DNA from: Euglena gracilis
Lineage: Eukaryota > Euglenida > Euglenophyceae > Euglenales
Direction: 5' to 3'
NCBI GenBank assembly: GCA_039621445.1
Contig: CP154956.1
Location: 72,352,914-72,416,913, forward strand
Length of the DNA stretch: 64,000 bases
Shown here: in pieces, positions 8,696-18,628 of the stretch
Layout: every line of letters begins with the position of its first letter
Numbering within the stretch: the first letter of the stretch is position 1
Made by a program: the position numbers and the translations under genes
Notes under the pieces: generated by a model
Databases searched by the model: none
Seen by the model: only the letters and a program-made list of their open reading frames with translations
Told to the model about the DNA's origin: nothing

Positions 8696-11600
8696 ATCCC
8701 ATGGTCGCTTGGTGGGGGCCCCCCCCCTCGATGGGGATGGTTGTCTCTTTTGGTGTGTTTCTGGGTGGGTGGTTGGGGGCTGCTTGGTCGGGGGTCCCCT
8801 TTCTGGTTGGGATGTCTTTCTTTTTCTGCTGATTTTTTGGGTGGGAGGGTTGGGCTCACCATCTTCTTGTGCTTCGCCCTCTTGGTCCCTTCCTCCCCCT
8901 TCCTCTGTCGTGGGAGTCCGAGACCATTCGGGCTCCGCACTGCGAGATGGTGAGGTACTGTGCACCCCCCTTTGGGCCATAATATTTTGAATTTTTGATA
9001 CGACCCCAAGTCGCAAATAATGGGCTTGGAAGGCCCCAAAATTTTTCCACTGACCCAGCTGCTGGACTTCTTCCACTTGCAAACCAGCATTTTTCCACCA
9101 TAAGACCCCAGCCCCTCTGGTGCTGTGGGGTTTCCAATGGGTGGTGTCCACCCCCCCCTCTTGCAGAATTTCTTTGGTAAGGGAATTCACCCTTTCTGAT
9201 GTCAAAGGTCTTTTACCATCCAAAGACCATAACAAATTATTTTTGTGTCCAACCATGTGGGCTGTCCTTTCCACATATTCTTTCAATAAATGCCAGGGGC
9301 TGATGAGGGGGGTGTGTGGCAAATTCAAAATCTCCTCCCATCTTGGGAATTGCCACCCTTTCCTTTGCAATAAAATGAAAATTTTTTCTCCCACGAAACT
9401 GATTTTTCGCTGTGTTCTGGCTAAATCAACCCCCCTGTGGAGGGCTAACAGCCTCCAACAGATGATGAGTCTGTTTCTGAGCTCTTTCACAGACAGGTCT
9501 GAGAGGGGTTTGGATTTCCTGATGATGTTTTCTAAGAAATCAGTGGGGTCCCAGAAATGGGCATACTTGCAGACATTGGAATTCCACTTCCTTTTCAATG
9601 GAGACAAAAGAGGGGAAAACCTCAATGACCCAAACCCTGGGAGTAATACTGCTGCATATGCATTTCGTGCAGTGTTGAGGCTGTGGGCAGCCAAATCAAG
9701 GATGGCCTCGGCCATCTTGTGGACTGTGCAGTCCTGCAGGGGCACCCCTTTGTGCAACAATTGGCCCACCAATGTCCTGAAGGCTGAATCATATCCCTTG
9801 ACATTTCCCAGATTTTTTATGTAAGTGTCGATACTGGACATCGAAACTTCCTGGGATTGTAATATTTGCCTGACACAATCAAGCAGGCCAATTTCCACCT
9901 TGGGGGGGGCATCTCCTCCCCCCAGCAGTTGGTGAATAGACCCCATTGGGGGGGTACCAACAAAACTTTGCTGCCTGGCTTTCTGATTGCCATTAATTGG
10001 CGCCACCATGATGTTGAAGCCCAGTGGAGTACGATCAACAGACAAGTCAGGTCTGGGTTTACCATTAATCTCTGAACCCATTGGGGAATGATGCTCCAGG
10101 GGGGGTTTGCATAAACTGGGGGGAGGCCCCTCAAATCTGCCTTCAAGGCATCCACCAGCAAAGCCCCTTGGTGGGGGTATCGACAAACAAACTTGGGGAA
10201 TTTTTTGTTGCTGGGTGTGCAAAACATGTCCACCTCTGGGGTGATGTCCTGTCTGAAAAATTTCATAATTTGGTGAAAGATGTTTAGGTTTAGGGTATAA
10301 TCCCCTGGGTCCTTTTGCTCCCTGGTCAGGGAGTCTGCCAATTGCTCTTTTGTGGGAACCCAAACCACCTGCAAATTGATTTGCTTTTCTTGGCAATGAT
10401 ACAGCAGGGGTTTTAAAATGGAATTTAGGTAGGGCTTTTTGCCTCCCCATTTTGTTAGATAACTTACAGCCACTTGGCTGTCCACATGAAGCATTATGGT
10501 TTGTTTTGGTTTTGCCAGACTTTTTACTGTCTCCACTGCTGACATCAATTCTTTTTGGTTGATGTGAAGGATGTGCAGGTCCCTCCAAAAATCCTGCACT
10601 TTTTGGCCTGAGTTCTTGTCCAGTCCCCCCCACTGCCAGGTGCTGCTGTCTGAAAACAGATCCTGAGAGGCCTGGGATTGAAAGGCTCTGCCCACACCTG
10701 GCTGCAAAAACGCTTTTAACTCCACAATTTGATCTTTGACCCCCTGGGGAATGGTTAGGGTGTGGTCCCAACCCCACTTTGTGTGCAAATCCACCATTTT
10801 GCAAAGTTGATCTGTCAGAATTCTGAGAAATGGCATGGAGACTAAATAGCTTCTGACCTGCCCCACAATAGAGCTGAGTTTTCTGCAGCTCATTTTTTGT
10901 GCTGTGAGCACTTTTCCCAGCTCCTTTCTTAAGGATTTTAGTTTTTCCTGTGGGATTTCCAGCTGGCCCTTTTTCAAATTGACCCACTGGCCCAAATGTT
11001 TTATCTCCTGTGTGGGTTCCAGACAGGATTTGGGGAGGTTTAATCTGAAACCTGCCAATAAAAGGTCCTGCTTTATTTCTGCCAAATGTTGGGCTGCAGT
11101 CTTTTTGCTGGGGGCTAACAGCAAAATGTCGTCTAGGTAGATGAAAACTACCTTTCCCTCCTTTCTCCACTTCCTTTCCCAGACTCTCATGAGAGTCATA
11201 AACTTTTGTGGCAGGCTGCTGATGCCAAAACATGCAGCTTGAAACTGCCAAGTTTCCCCCCCCACTTGCATGCAGACATGTTTTTCCAGGCTGCTGTGCA
11301 GTTTTAGGTGAAAATAAGCATCTTTCAGATCTATTTTTCCACAGAACCATCCTTTTCTTAGGTATGGGAAAATGTTTCCCATGTGTTCCAGTCTGAACTT
11401 CTGGGGGGTGAAGTGGAGATTTAACTGTCGACAATCTGAGATTAATCTTTCTTTTGTCTTTTCCCCCTCTTTTTTGGAAAGGATGAAATAAGGGACAAAA
11501 TGTTTTGCCTCCTCTGGGTGGATTTGCCTGGTTGCCCCTGCACATTCGTATTCCCTCAGAATTTTTTGGGCAGTCATTATTTCTTGGGGTGTCTTGAAGG

Positions 11601-12808
11601 GAACTTTTAATGACATCTGAGGGGGGAGGGGGAGATCTGCCATAACCCCTTCCCTTATCAGGTTTAATACCTCTCTGCTGGCTCCTGCCTTGACCCAATG
11701 GGGGATACTGGCCTGCAGGGCCTTGTAGGGGGGCACCCCTGGGTGTAATGTATCTGGGGATTCCACAGGCCCCATCACAGGGGTCCTTCCCCTGGGCTGC
11801 CCCATCACTGGGGGCCCCTCTGGGTGCCCCATCACTGGGGCTGCAGCTGGCCCTGCCATAGGGCTTTTCAAAGACAGGCTTTCCCCCTGTATTGGAAGGA
11901 TGGGGGAAGGTCTGTGGTGGGGTGGTACATATAATGCTGGGCTGATTATCTTCTGGGGGGGGGCCTGCCTGAGCCAATCTTGGGCCTCCCCCCCAAGGGC
12001 TGATGTGGTCTTGATGGTTTTGGCCACCACTTGCCTTCAGGGCCCTTTGGCCTCCAGAGGCACTCAGGCCTGCTTGGCCCCCATTGGCCTTTTCTCCAGG
12101 ACTTCTCTGTCCATTTGCCTCCATCTGGCTGCCAGTGGCACACAGGCCTGCTTGGCCTCCATTGGCCTTCTTTCCAGGACTTTCTCTTCTCTGTCCTTCT
12201 GGGTTCCCAGTATAGGCCACCATGGCCTGTATTTGGCATTGGCTTGCTGCTCCTGGGAGGTTTGTGTCTGAAATTGCTGGGGGGAAAGTTGGACATACCT
12301 TTCCCCAATGGGATCTCTCCAGGCTGGGGTACTGGCTGCCATAGCCTTGCCCCTGGGCCCACTGCCCTCTTGAATAATGGCTACCATAGCCTTGATTCTG
12401 GGCCCCAGGCCCTGTTGAATGATGGCTGCCATAGCCTTGATTTTGATTTGATTCCTTTGGATTTCTGATCTCCCTTGAGAGGCTGCCATAGCCTTTGCTT
12501 CTTCCCCTGGAAGGGGAGGAACTGAGAAAAAGGGGTGGAGTCTGTTGGACCTGTGATGGTAGTCTCCCTGTGTCTTCTCTTCCTGACCACAGTTGTCCAT
12601 GGTCCATGGCCATCATTTTGAATGGGGGAGTCTGAAATCTTTGATTTGCTGGGGGGTGGGGGGGTTGCGATGGCCACGGACTGACGTGCTGCTGCCGCCT
12701 CATCTCCTTCTGCAGCTGCTGCTGTGACTTCACCTTCCCCAGCTTCAGTTGACTTCTTGGAAGTTCTTTGAAGTTCTTCTTGAAATTCAGAGTTTCTTTG
12801 AAATTCAT
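8420..12808 (-). CDS. Continuous 1462-codon frame: ORF1 (Gag-like) plus tyrosine recombinase (B1)
   Basis: One frame stays open for 4.4 kb. Residues 1 to about 300 are ORF1: a Gln-rich helical start, the window-wide ORF1 motif in degenerate form (MDHGQLWS), then repeats of the QGYGSQY type and KANGGQAG. The middle third lies opposite the polymerase and reads like a shadow frame. The last third is the recombinase: SSIDTYIKNLGNVKGYDS, an Arg in LHRGVDLARTQRK, HSTRGAG (H-x-x-R), GQWKN and AHYLRLG with the Tyr nucleophile. Translation as one 1462-residue protein is unlikely; ORF1 and recombinase are probably separate products. The frame ends beyond the element, at 8420. Confidence 0.75.
8467..8640. 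repeat. Right inverted terminal repeat of B1
   Basis: Plus-strand reading starts CGGACTCCCACGACAGAGG and continues through TCCTGCTTTCCTTGCCGGC and GTGCGTGCGCGGGG to GGAGTTGGCGATG. The inner part is the inverse of 13037-13140. Confidence 0.85.
8661..8695. repeat. Poly-C tract (35 C) between ITR and ICR of B1
   Basis: Uninterrupted run of 35 C in plus orientation, between the right ITR and the ICR. The same place in B2 (about 14345) has a shorter C tract. Its length is unreliable in any assembly. Confidence 0.9.
8862..8955. repeat. DIRS internal complementary region (B1)
   Basis: Plus strand reads as the inverse of the right end (TCTGTCGTGGGAGTCCGAG) joined at about 8923 to the inverse of the left end (ACCATTCGGGCTCCGCAC), both reaching GATGGTGAGG. 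This is the same head-to-tail junction design as in family A. Confidence 0.88.
9817..12030 (-). CDS. DIRS polymerase: RT, RNase H and adenine-methyltransferase-like domain (B1)
   Basis: 737 codons without a break, overlapping the ORF1/recombinase frame. RT: motif A KIDLKDAYF at residues 232-240 and YLDD at 298-301. RNase H: D461 in FSDSS, E494 in NQKEL, D517 in HVDSQ and D566 in LADSL. C-terminal domain: YANPPW, with N642-P-P-W at 10096-10107, then LLIVLHWASTSWWRQL, the layout of DIRS1 methyltransferase-like domains. It should copy element RNA into DNA in a circle-forming pathway; the methylase-like part has no proven role in DIRS. The ATG at 12030 is the first in frame, but translation could start elsewhere because residues 1-100 are low in complexity. 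Confidence 0.9.
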   Translation of the reverse strand: MVAKTIKTTSALGGEAQDWLRQAPPQKIISPALYVPPHHRPSPILPIQGESLSLKSPMAGPAAAPVMGHPEGPPVMGQPRGRTPVMGPVESPDTLHPGVPPYKALQASIPHWVKAGASREVLNLIREGVMADLPLPPQMSLKVPFKTPQEIMTAQKILREYECAGATRQIHPEEAKHFVPYFILSKKEGEKTKERLISDCRQLNLHFTPQKFRLEHMGNIFPYLRKGWFCGKIDLKDAYFHLKLHSSLEKHVCMQVGGETWQFQAACFGISSLPQKFMTLMRVWERKWRKEGKVVFIYLDDILLLAPSKKTAAQHLAEIKQDLLLAGFRLNLPKSCLEPTQEIKHLGQWVNLKKGQLEIPQEKLKSLRKELGKVLTAQKMSCRKLSSIVGQVRSYLVSMPFLRILTDQLCKMVDLHTKWGWDHTLTIPQGVKDQIVELKAFLQPGVGRAFQSQASQDLFSDSSTWQWGGLDKNSGQKVQDFWRDLHILHINQKELMSAVETVKSLAKPKQTIMLHVDSQVAVSYLTKWGGKKPYLNSILKPLLYHCQEKQINLQVVWVPTKEQLADSLTREQKDPGDYTLNLNIFHQIMKFFRQDITPEVDMFCTPSNKKFPKFVCRYPHQGALLVDALKADLRGLPPVYANPPWSIIPQWVQRLMVNPDLTCLLIVLHWASTSWWRQLMAIRKPGSKVLLVPPQWGLFTNCWGEEMPPPRWKLACLIVSGKYYNPRKFRCPVSTLT

Positions 12809-13036
12809 TCTTCATGGAAGTCCTTTGTTGATATCTGTGTTTCTGTTCTTTGAATTTCTTGTTCCCGTTGAACTCGAGGCGTTGAATTCTTCCTTCAGGA
12901 AGTTGAAGTTCCGAAGAAAGTTCGGTCCACCAGTTGGTAAAAGTATTGGTTCTCGGGAAGGTAGTACTCCTCGAAAAGCAATTCCACTTGAACTCGTGGT
13001 AGTAAAACTCTTTCTCCTTGAGGTCGAAGGGCAGAA

Positions 13037-13166
13037 TTAGGATCAGCCAACTCCGGCAACAAAAAGCAGTAAGAAGCACCCCCCGCGCACGCACAAACAC
13101 ACCAGAACAGAACAGCCGGCAAGGAAAGCAGGACCTCACCATCTCGCAGTGCGGAGCCCGAATGGT
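13037..13166. repeat. Left inverted terminal repeat of B1
   Basis: Reads GCCAACTCCGGCAACAAAAA to GCGGAGCCCGAATGGT. Its inverse is at 8467-8640 (inner part) and its outer 35 bp are inverted in the ICR. An almost identical left end closes B3 at 30898-31021. Confidence 0.87.
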
Positions 13167-13264
13167 CGCAAAAAAAACTGGCTCTTACACTGGGCATATA
13201 CCTCCACACGCCCCCCCCGCCACACTTGACTCGTGCAGGGGGCAGTTTTTTTGGGGGGGGGGCT
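13167..13264. other. Short spacer with C- and G-runs
   Basis: Flank of B1. CGCCCCCCCCGCC and a G9 run face each other across GACTCGTGCAGG, a weak inverted repeat. Nothing else is visible. Confidence 0.4.
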
Positions 13265-14138
13265 CCTCATTGCTTTTTCGCGCCGACAGTTGGCTGACAT
13301 AAGCCCTGCTTAACGAAAGAGTTTGGAAACGCCACAACAAATCAAACGCTTCCGAAGTTGCAAATTGACACAGCTTCAGAGGAGCTCTTTGCTGCGCTGA
13401 AAAACGTCGGTGAACCCGCAGATCGAACCGACATGGGCCAAATTTATCCTCGACATTGACAAATTGTACACCCTTTTGAACAGGGGCAGCTGAAGATCCT
13501 GACCGCGGGCTTGAAGTTCAATGGCGGGGGGCTGTCCACCAACTATTTCAAGCGTCTGGGGTGGCCATGGCAAAGTAAAAATTCGCACCTTATCGGGATG
13601 CCTGGTTGCTGGGGATGGCGCTGATGTCCAATCCCGACCTCCCCGCCCCGGGGGCCGGATCCAGACGTTTCGGGAGCTGCATTTGCGTTGGCGGCTGCCA
13701 TTGAAGGAGAACCCTGGGCTGACGAGGGCCAGGCAGCACCGGAAAAGGAGTTGGAGGCCGTGTTTGACTGGAACGAACAGGCCACTTCGCTTCCCGAGAA
13801 GCTGCAGGAGCTCTGGGCGGGGTCCAAAAAGGCCGGAACAGGAGATCGACCTGAAGGCCTTGCTGAGTGCAGTGCCCCGGTTCACGGACCTGCCGTCGCG
13901 TGCGGCCGAGAATAATTTGCTCCCCGCGCAACAGAAGACGGAGGACGCCGCGCTGCGGGCAGCGTCGCAGACCGTTCCCCACAGTTTGAAGATTTTTGCC
14001 AACAATTAGGTCAAGGAGGCAAACCCTCTGCAGGAGGCAAGGGCAAGTCTACAAGCATGGCAGGTGCTGGCGGAGCTACACCACAAGCTGCAAGGAGAAC
14101 GCAAGGACCTTGCGCAGAATAGTGGAGGTAGTGGAGAT
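13265..14138 (+). pseudogene. CpG-rich relic of a helical, possibly Gag-like protein
   Basis: Codon-like CpG and GC content is well above the DIRS bodies on both sides. Readable pieces in changing frames are EELFAALKNVGEPADRTD near 13380, then AAIEGEPWADEGQAAPEKEL from 13680, and then EIDLKALLSAVPRFTDLPSR and DAALRAASQTVPHSLKIFAN up to 14009, continuing as QAWQVLAELHHKLQGERKDL. Ala, Leu, Gln and Lys richness suggests a helical coiled coil, as in Gag proteins of algal retroelements; that family call is a guess. DIRS B2 is inserted at its 3' end (14139). No intact frame remains. Confidence 0.5.
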
Positions 14139-14447
14139 TCGGACTCCCACGACAGAGGAAGGGGGAGGAAGGGACCAAGAGGGCGAAGCACAAGAAGATG
14201 GTGAGGTCCTGCTTTCCTTGCCCTGTTCTGTTCTGGTGAGTTTGTGCGTGCGCGGGGGGTGCTTCTTACTGCACCTTTGTTGCCGGAGTTGGCGATGATA
14301 AAACCTCCTCCGACACCTTGGCGAAGCTGAACCGTCGTGGCCCCGCCCCCCCCCCCTTTCCCATGGTCGCTTGGTGCCCCCCGCCATGGGGATGGCTGTC
14401 TCTTTCTGGATGTTTTTCTTTTTCTGCTGATTTTTTGGGTGGGGGGT

Positions 14448-14550
14448 TGGGCTCACCATCTTCTTGTGCTTCGCCCTCTTGGTCCCTTCCTCCCCCTTCC
14501 TCTGTCGTGGGAGTCCGAGGCCATTCGGGCTCCGCACTGCGAGATGGTGA
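14448..14550. repeat. DIRS internal complementary region (B2)
   Basis: Same junction as in B1: inverse of the right end (GTCGTGGGAGTCCGAG) joined to the inverse of the left end (CCATTCGGGCTCCGCAC). Confidence 0.85.
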
Positions 14551-15283
14551 GGTACTGTGCTCCCCCCCTTTGGGCCATAATATTTTGAATTTTTGAAACG
14601 ACACCAAGTCGCAAATAATGAGCTAGGAAGGCCCCAAAATTTTTCCACTGACCCTGCTGCTGGACTTCTTCCACTTGCAAACCAGCATATTTCCACCATA
14701 AAACCCCAGCCCCTCTGGTGCTGTGGGGTTTCCGGTGGGTGGTGTCCACCCCCCCCCATTGCAGAATTTCTCTGGTAAGGGAATTCACTCTTTCTGATGT
14801 CAAAGGTCTTTTACCATCCAAAGACCATAAGAAATTATGTTTGTGCCCAACAATGTGGGCTGTGCTTTCCACATACTCTTTCAATAAATGCCAGGGGCTT
14901 ATGACGGGGGGGGGGTGGCAAAATCAAAACTTCCTCCCATCTTGGGAATTGCCACCCTTTCCTTTGCAATAAAGTGAAAACTTTTTCTCCCACGCAACTG
15001 ACATACCGCTGTGTCCTGGCTAAATCAACCCCCCTGTGGAGGGCAAAAAGCCTCCAGCTGATGATGAGTCTGTTTCTGAGCTCTTTCACAGGTATGTCTG
15101 AGAGGGGTTTGGATTTCCTGATGATGTCTTCTAAGAAATCGGTGGGGTCCCAAAAATGGGCATACTTGCAGACATTAGAATTCCATTTCCTTTTCAATGG
15201 AGACAAAAGAGGGGAAAACCTCAATGACCCAAACCAAGGGAGTAATAAAACTGCGGCATATGCATTTTTCGTGCAGTGTTGAG
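14453..15283 (-). pseudogene. DIRS tyrosine recombinase (B2), frameshifted
   Basis: Two frames cover the catalytic half: 14835-15224 (LSPLKRKWNSNVCKYAHFWD to LHRGVDLARTQRY) and 14453-14884 (SLDGKRPLTSERVN, HSTRGAGVLWW, GQWKN, AHYLRLG). They are offset at a G run near 14906. All catalytic positions seen in B1 remain readable. The N-terminal part is cut off by the LTR at 15350. Confidence 0.8.
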
Positions 15284-15349
15284 GCTGTGGGCAGCGAGAT
15301 CAAGGATGGCCTCGGCCATCTTGTGTCCTGCAGGGGCACCCCTTTGTGC

Positions 15350-15863
15350 TGAAAACCCTTTCTTGGTTCGATATTTTTGCGGATCCTTCGGCCTCGGCTG
15401 TTTTTTGAGGCTGCCGCCGGGCTTCCAAGCCTAATTTTTCAATCTTTTCTTTTTTTGTTCTTGGACTTTTGCAGTTGCAGCTTTAAATTCATTTTTTTCT
15501 TTAAATTCTGGACCTTGCATGCACATACAATTGGTTTTTTTTTGTGGTATTCTCAAGTGCATGGGTGTGGGCAAAGAACCCTATGTGTGGGATTGGTTTG
15601 AAATTGGTGGGTTCGAGTGGGGACTTTCTTGGGTTAATTAGGGAAAATTGGCAAATCCTACTGTGTAAAATAGGTCGGCCGGTCTTGAAAATTTCAAAGA
15701 ATCGGCCCGGCAAGGTCAAAAATTGAGTTCAGGCCTTCAAGCCGAACCATAATAATCTTTTCCCTAGGTTTAATTCGACTGAAAATTCAAAAATGGTATT
15801 TCAGTGATTTTCAGCTCCACTCAGGCAAATTTTGGGCAATTTTTCGGTTAGGACCCCTTTACA
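15350..15863 (-). repeat. LTR of LTR-M1 (514 bp)
   Basis: In element orientation it runs TGTAAAGGGGTCC to GGGTTTTCA, with TG/CA ends. Matches 21297-21810 and 27129-27641. It is preceded on the plus strand by GTGC of the DIRS host. Confidence 0.88.
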
Positions 15864-16074
15864 CTCCCCCACTTAGAAAAATCTCGGGGAGATTTTAAAA
15901 AAAAGAAAGTAAAAAGAAGGGGTCCGAACGAAAGAAACAATTTGGTTTGCAAAAATAAAGTCGTATGTGTGCGGTTGGTAAGAGCAATGAGAGGGGGGGG
16001 GCAGCCCAAAAGGCCACCCTGCGAAAGTGACGGCGGGGGGGGGCAGCCCAACGGGCCACACCGCACACCGTGGG

Positions 16075-16170
16075 GAGATGGTGCAACGGTGCAACGCAAA
16101 GGTGGGGCAACGGTGAAAAGTGGAGCAACGGTGCGGCACACGGTGCGTTTCAACGGTGCGGTGCCACCAC
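16075..16170. repeat. CAACGGTG-type short repeats in LTR-M1
   Basis: GGTGCAACGGTGCAACGC, GGGGCAACGGTG, GAGCAACGGTGCGG and TTTCAACGGTGCGG occur within 95 bp. The copy in LTR-M2 is at about 22029-22124. Confidence 0.75.
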
Positions 16171-16689
16171 CGCCTCACGCCGCACTCCTTCGCTCCCACG
16201 GTACCGCGTATGTGTGAGTCGTGTGTTCACAATCACAATATGGTATGCTGTTTTTTGTCCCCACACACCACACGACACTCATGCTTAAAATGACACTTTG
16301 CGGGCACCCAATGCGGGTCGGGTTCCAACTTCGAAAGTTGCACGCCGAGCCACAATGGGGCCTAGGCATGGTTTCGCGTTTCCAACCCTTGCGAACCTTT
16401 TTTTTTTATCAACCGTCATTCAAGAAATCTGGTTGTTTGATTTTTAGGCTAGCCTTCCATTAGGGATTCTTTTTCCCTAAGAGCAAACTCCTTTTTTTTT
16501 TGTTGGTTGGGATCCCGTTTTTTGTTTTTGCGGTTTTGCTTAGTCCCTTTTTACGGAGCAAATTACCCCCTTTTTTGAAGCGTTGCAACTTTTTTGTTGG
16601 GGGGATTGTTTAATTTTGTGATCTGTTGCTTGCCGCGACCAAACACCAAAAATCAGAATCAACGAATACAACCCCGCAAACCGCGGGAT

Positions 16690-17937
16690 TGGTTCCCCGC
16701 AATGACAATTCATCACGTTTTTGTGCGGGGGTCACATCAACCCGTGCCCTGCCGGGCCGTCTCTCAAATCTTGGCCCAAAATTCCACCTCTTAGAGAAAA
16801 GATGCGCTTGGAAAATCTGTCCACCTTTTGCTTTTCAAAAAGCAAATCCAAATCTGTGAAATTCTCACCTCCTTGCCATTCCAAAAATTGGTCCTCCGAA
16901 CCCAAAATTCCTTGGGGGGTACCTACGGGAGCCTCAACGACAAAATCGTCGGCCATGTCCCATGCCTGGGCAAGTTTCTTTCCCAAAATTCTCTGAAAAT
17001 TCTGCACACCGTCCTTTACAGGGGGGGGGTCGGGTTCCTCCTCCTCACCGTAAATAACACGTTTAAATTCCCTGAAATTATGTCGGTACAACACATCGAC
17101 TTTTCGTTGGAACGCCCCCCACTCGTTCGCCTCCAAATTAGTGGGGCTCCTCCCCATTTTGTTCATCCCAACGTTATTCCTTTCTTCCACACAACACAAC
17201 CCGTGAAATTGAACACATTCCACCTCCCACACTTGCCCAATAAAAACGTCAGACTTTGTGCCTTGGGTAAAATCAGAAGACTCAAAGTTTTCATTGGTCG
17301 ACCGTTCAACCCATTTTTTCTTCTCTGTCCCCAAACGGGCGGAAGAAAATTAAAATAATTCACTTTTTCCCACTTGGGTAAATTGAGGGGGTGCAAAATG
17401 CATTTCAACCCTCCCCTCTTCCTTTTCCACCTGAAAATTGTCCACTTCCACCATCGTTTCCCAAAATCTGGGGTTCATCCAAATCCAAAATTCGCTTTCG
17501 TCATGGGTCATTCGTGGGGGGGTACCCTGGGGGACCAACACCAAACCCTCCCCCTTTGGAATATGCCTTTCCTCTTTCTCGTTAACCTGAAAATGACCAA
17601 ATCTGGGACTCGGTATTTTTCACGTGACATCCCACCAGACATGTTTCCACCAAAACGATGAAAATGTCCTTTGGACCCGGGGATGGTGAACTTGCACCAA
17701 AAACCCGGTCACAAACGGTTTGGCAAAAACCCTCCACCATTCCCCATATCCGAGTGGGCTTTTTGTAGTCAAAAGGTCTACATTGACAAAAATCAACGTC
17801 CAAAAAATCAGCCCTTTCAAAAATTCACGGTCCTTCATAAGGCTGTTGCGGGGAACTTTTATAAAAATTCTGGGGGTTGTAAAAATTGGGTGTTGGAAAG
17901 TGTCATTTTTGTGCGAGAATCGGTATACTCCAGAATT
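16690..17937 (-). pseudogene. LTR-M1 interior coding remnants: end of a C5-methyltransferase-like domain plus unknown protein
   Basis: Read from high to low coordinate. Near 17850-17800 IKVPRNSLMKDREFLKGL, then in the next frame DVDFCQCRPFDYKKPTRIWG (17800-17740). This aligns with the end of the Ty3-C2 methyltransferase (ENPRTGLLRNREVVKNL, then DIDYCQF and YKKPTRFW). Next come frames without known homology: VPQGTPPRMTHDESEFWIWM (17540) and a 200-codon frame at 16732-17334 with GEEEEPDPPP and KKLAQAWDMADDFVVEAP. Several frameshifts; no RT, protease or integrase motif found. Confidence 0.6.
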
Positions 17938-18553
17938 CTTGGGTGGTGGATGGGGAGGGTCGACCCCCACCCCCGTCCCCATCCTGGTGGTGGGGCCCCC
18001 ATCAGGCCTTCCTGTATTTCCGGGGGCACCAATTTTTTGGTCCAAATTCTCCTTCGGTGCCAAAGGAATTTTCTTTGAGCCGGTGCCATGGCGGGTGGGG
18101 GGTAGCCCGGCCACCCCCTTCCCTGCCGTACAGCCCTGCCCATGACCTTGCGTGCCCATATTTATGATTCCCTTGCCAATTGTGCTTTCCCCGCATTCTG
18201 GCGTGTCAAGGACCAGGGGGGGGGGAGGGTGCTCTGCAAAACCCCCTGCTGACGTCACCAACTCGCTGCCCTGGTCCCAGCACCAGCCCCACCCTGATGC
18301 TCTGCGTCTTTGTCAGCAGCCTGCTGTGTTTGCTGGTGGCCTTCCCCATGGCCTAGACATTGGTCCAAACCGTGCCATACCGTTGCTTTCTGATTATTTT
18401 GTATGGGGGGGGGACCACCCCCCAGCGGCCGGTTTCGACAAGGAGGGTGTATGGGTCAAAGGAGGAGTGGCGGTTGCCCCACCCCCTTCCTGGACCAATC
18501 CGGGGTATCTGGCAAAGGTCCCAAAGGTCAATTTTTTCTTTCCAGCGCTTTGC
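17938..18553. other. Unassigned sequence, no gene seen
   Basis: Follows the LTR-M1 breakpoint. C- and G-run rich, with open frames on both strands that read as Pro/Gly low complexity. No motif or repeat partner in the window. Confidence 0.5.
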
Positions 18554-18594
18554 GGGTGGGTGGGCAGGTGGGTGGGTGGGTGGGTGGGTGGGGA
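18554..18594. repeat. GGGT tandem run, G-quadruplex type
   Basis: About eight GGTGG/GGTGGGT units in 41 bp (GGTGGGTGGGTGGGTGGG). Simple repeat; the Gly-Trp-Val open frame over it is an artefact. Confidence 0.85.
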
Positions 18595-18628
18595 GGACTC
18601 CAGAAAAACTGACCCCAGGGTTTGATTC

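Larger units (their letters stand above)
8467..13166 (-). mobile_element. DIRS element B1, complete, minus strand
   Basis: Both ends are recognisable: right end at 8467 (CGGACTCCCACGAC on the plus strand) and left end at 13166 (GCGGAGCCCGAATGGT). The two outer ends appear joined in the ICR at 8862-8955. At 4.7 kb it has a usual DIRS length. It holds an uninterrupted 737-codon polymerase and a 1462-codon frame covering ORF1 and the recombinase. It is the best preserved DIRS here and the best candidate for an autonomous copy. Family B differs from family A in coding sequence but shares its layout and parts of its terminal sequence. Confidence 0.9.
14139..15349 (-). mobile_element. DIRS element B2, 3' part, interrupted by an LTR
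   Basis: Right end at 14139 (TCGGACTCCCACGAC), ITR to about 14300, ICR at about 14448-14550, then recombinase sequence up to 15349, where the LTR-M1 LTR starts (TGAAAACC). The rest of B2 does not reappear after LTR-M1. The stretch from about 15104 onward, LTR included, is repeated at 21058 onward. Confidence 0.85.
15350..17937 (-). mobile_element. LTR element LTR-M1, fragment (3' LTR and part of the interior)
   Basis: Collinear with 21297 to about 23895 of LTR-M2 at very high identity, including the host DIRS bases before it. It departs at about 17937 (after ATACTCCAGAATTC), where unrelated sequence begins. It therefore has the 3' LTR (15350-15863), the tract beside it and about 2 kb of interior, but no 5' LTR. 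The shared insertion site shows it is a copy of the B3/LTR-M2 arrangement, not an independent insertion. Confidence 0.85.

Noticed and set aside
15848-16288. Several short ORFs on both strands near the LTR-M1 LTR (and 21795-22241)
   Set aside because: They span the CAACGGTG short repeats and C/G runs, without motifs.
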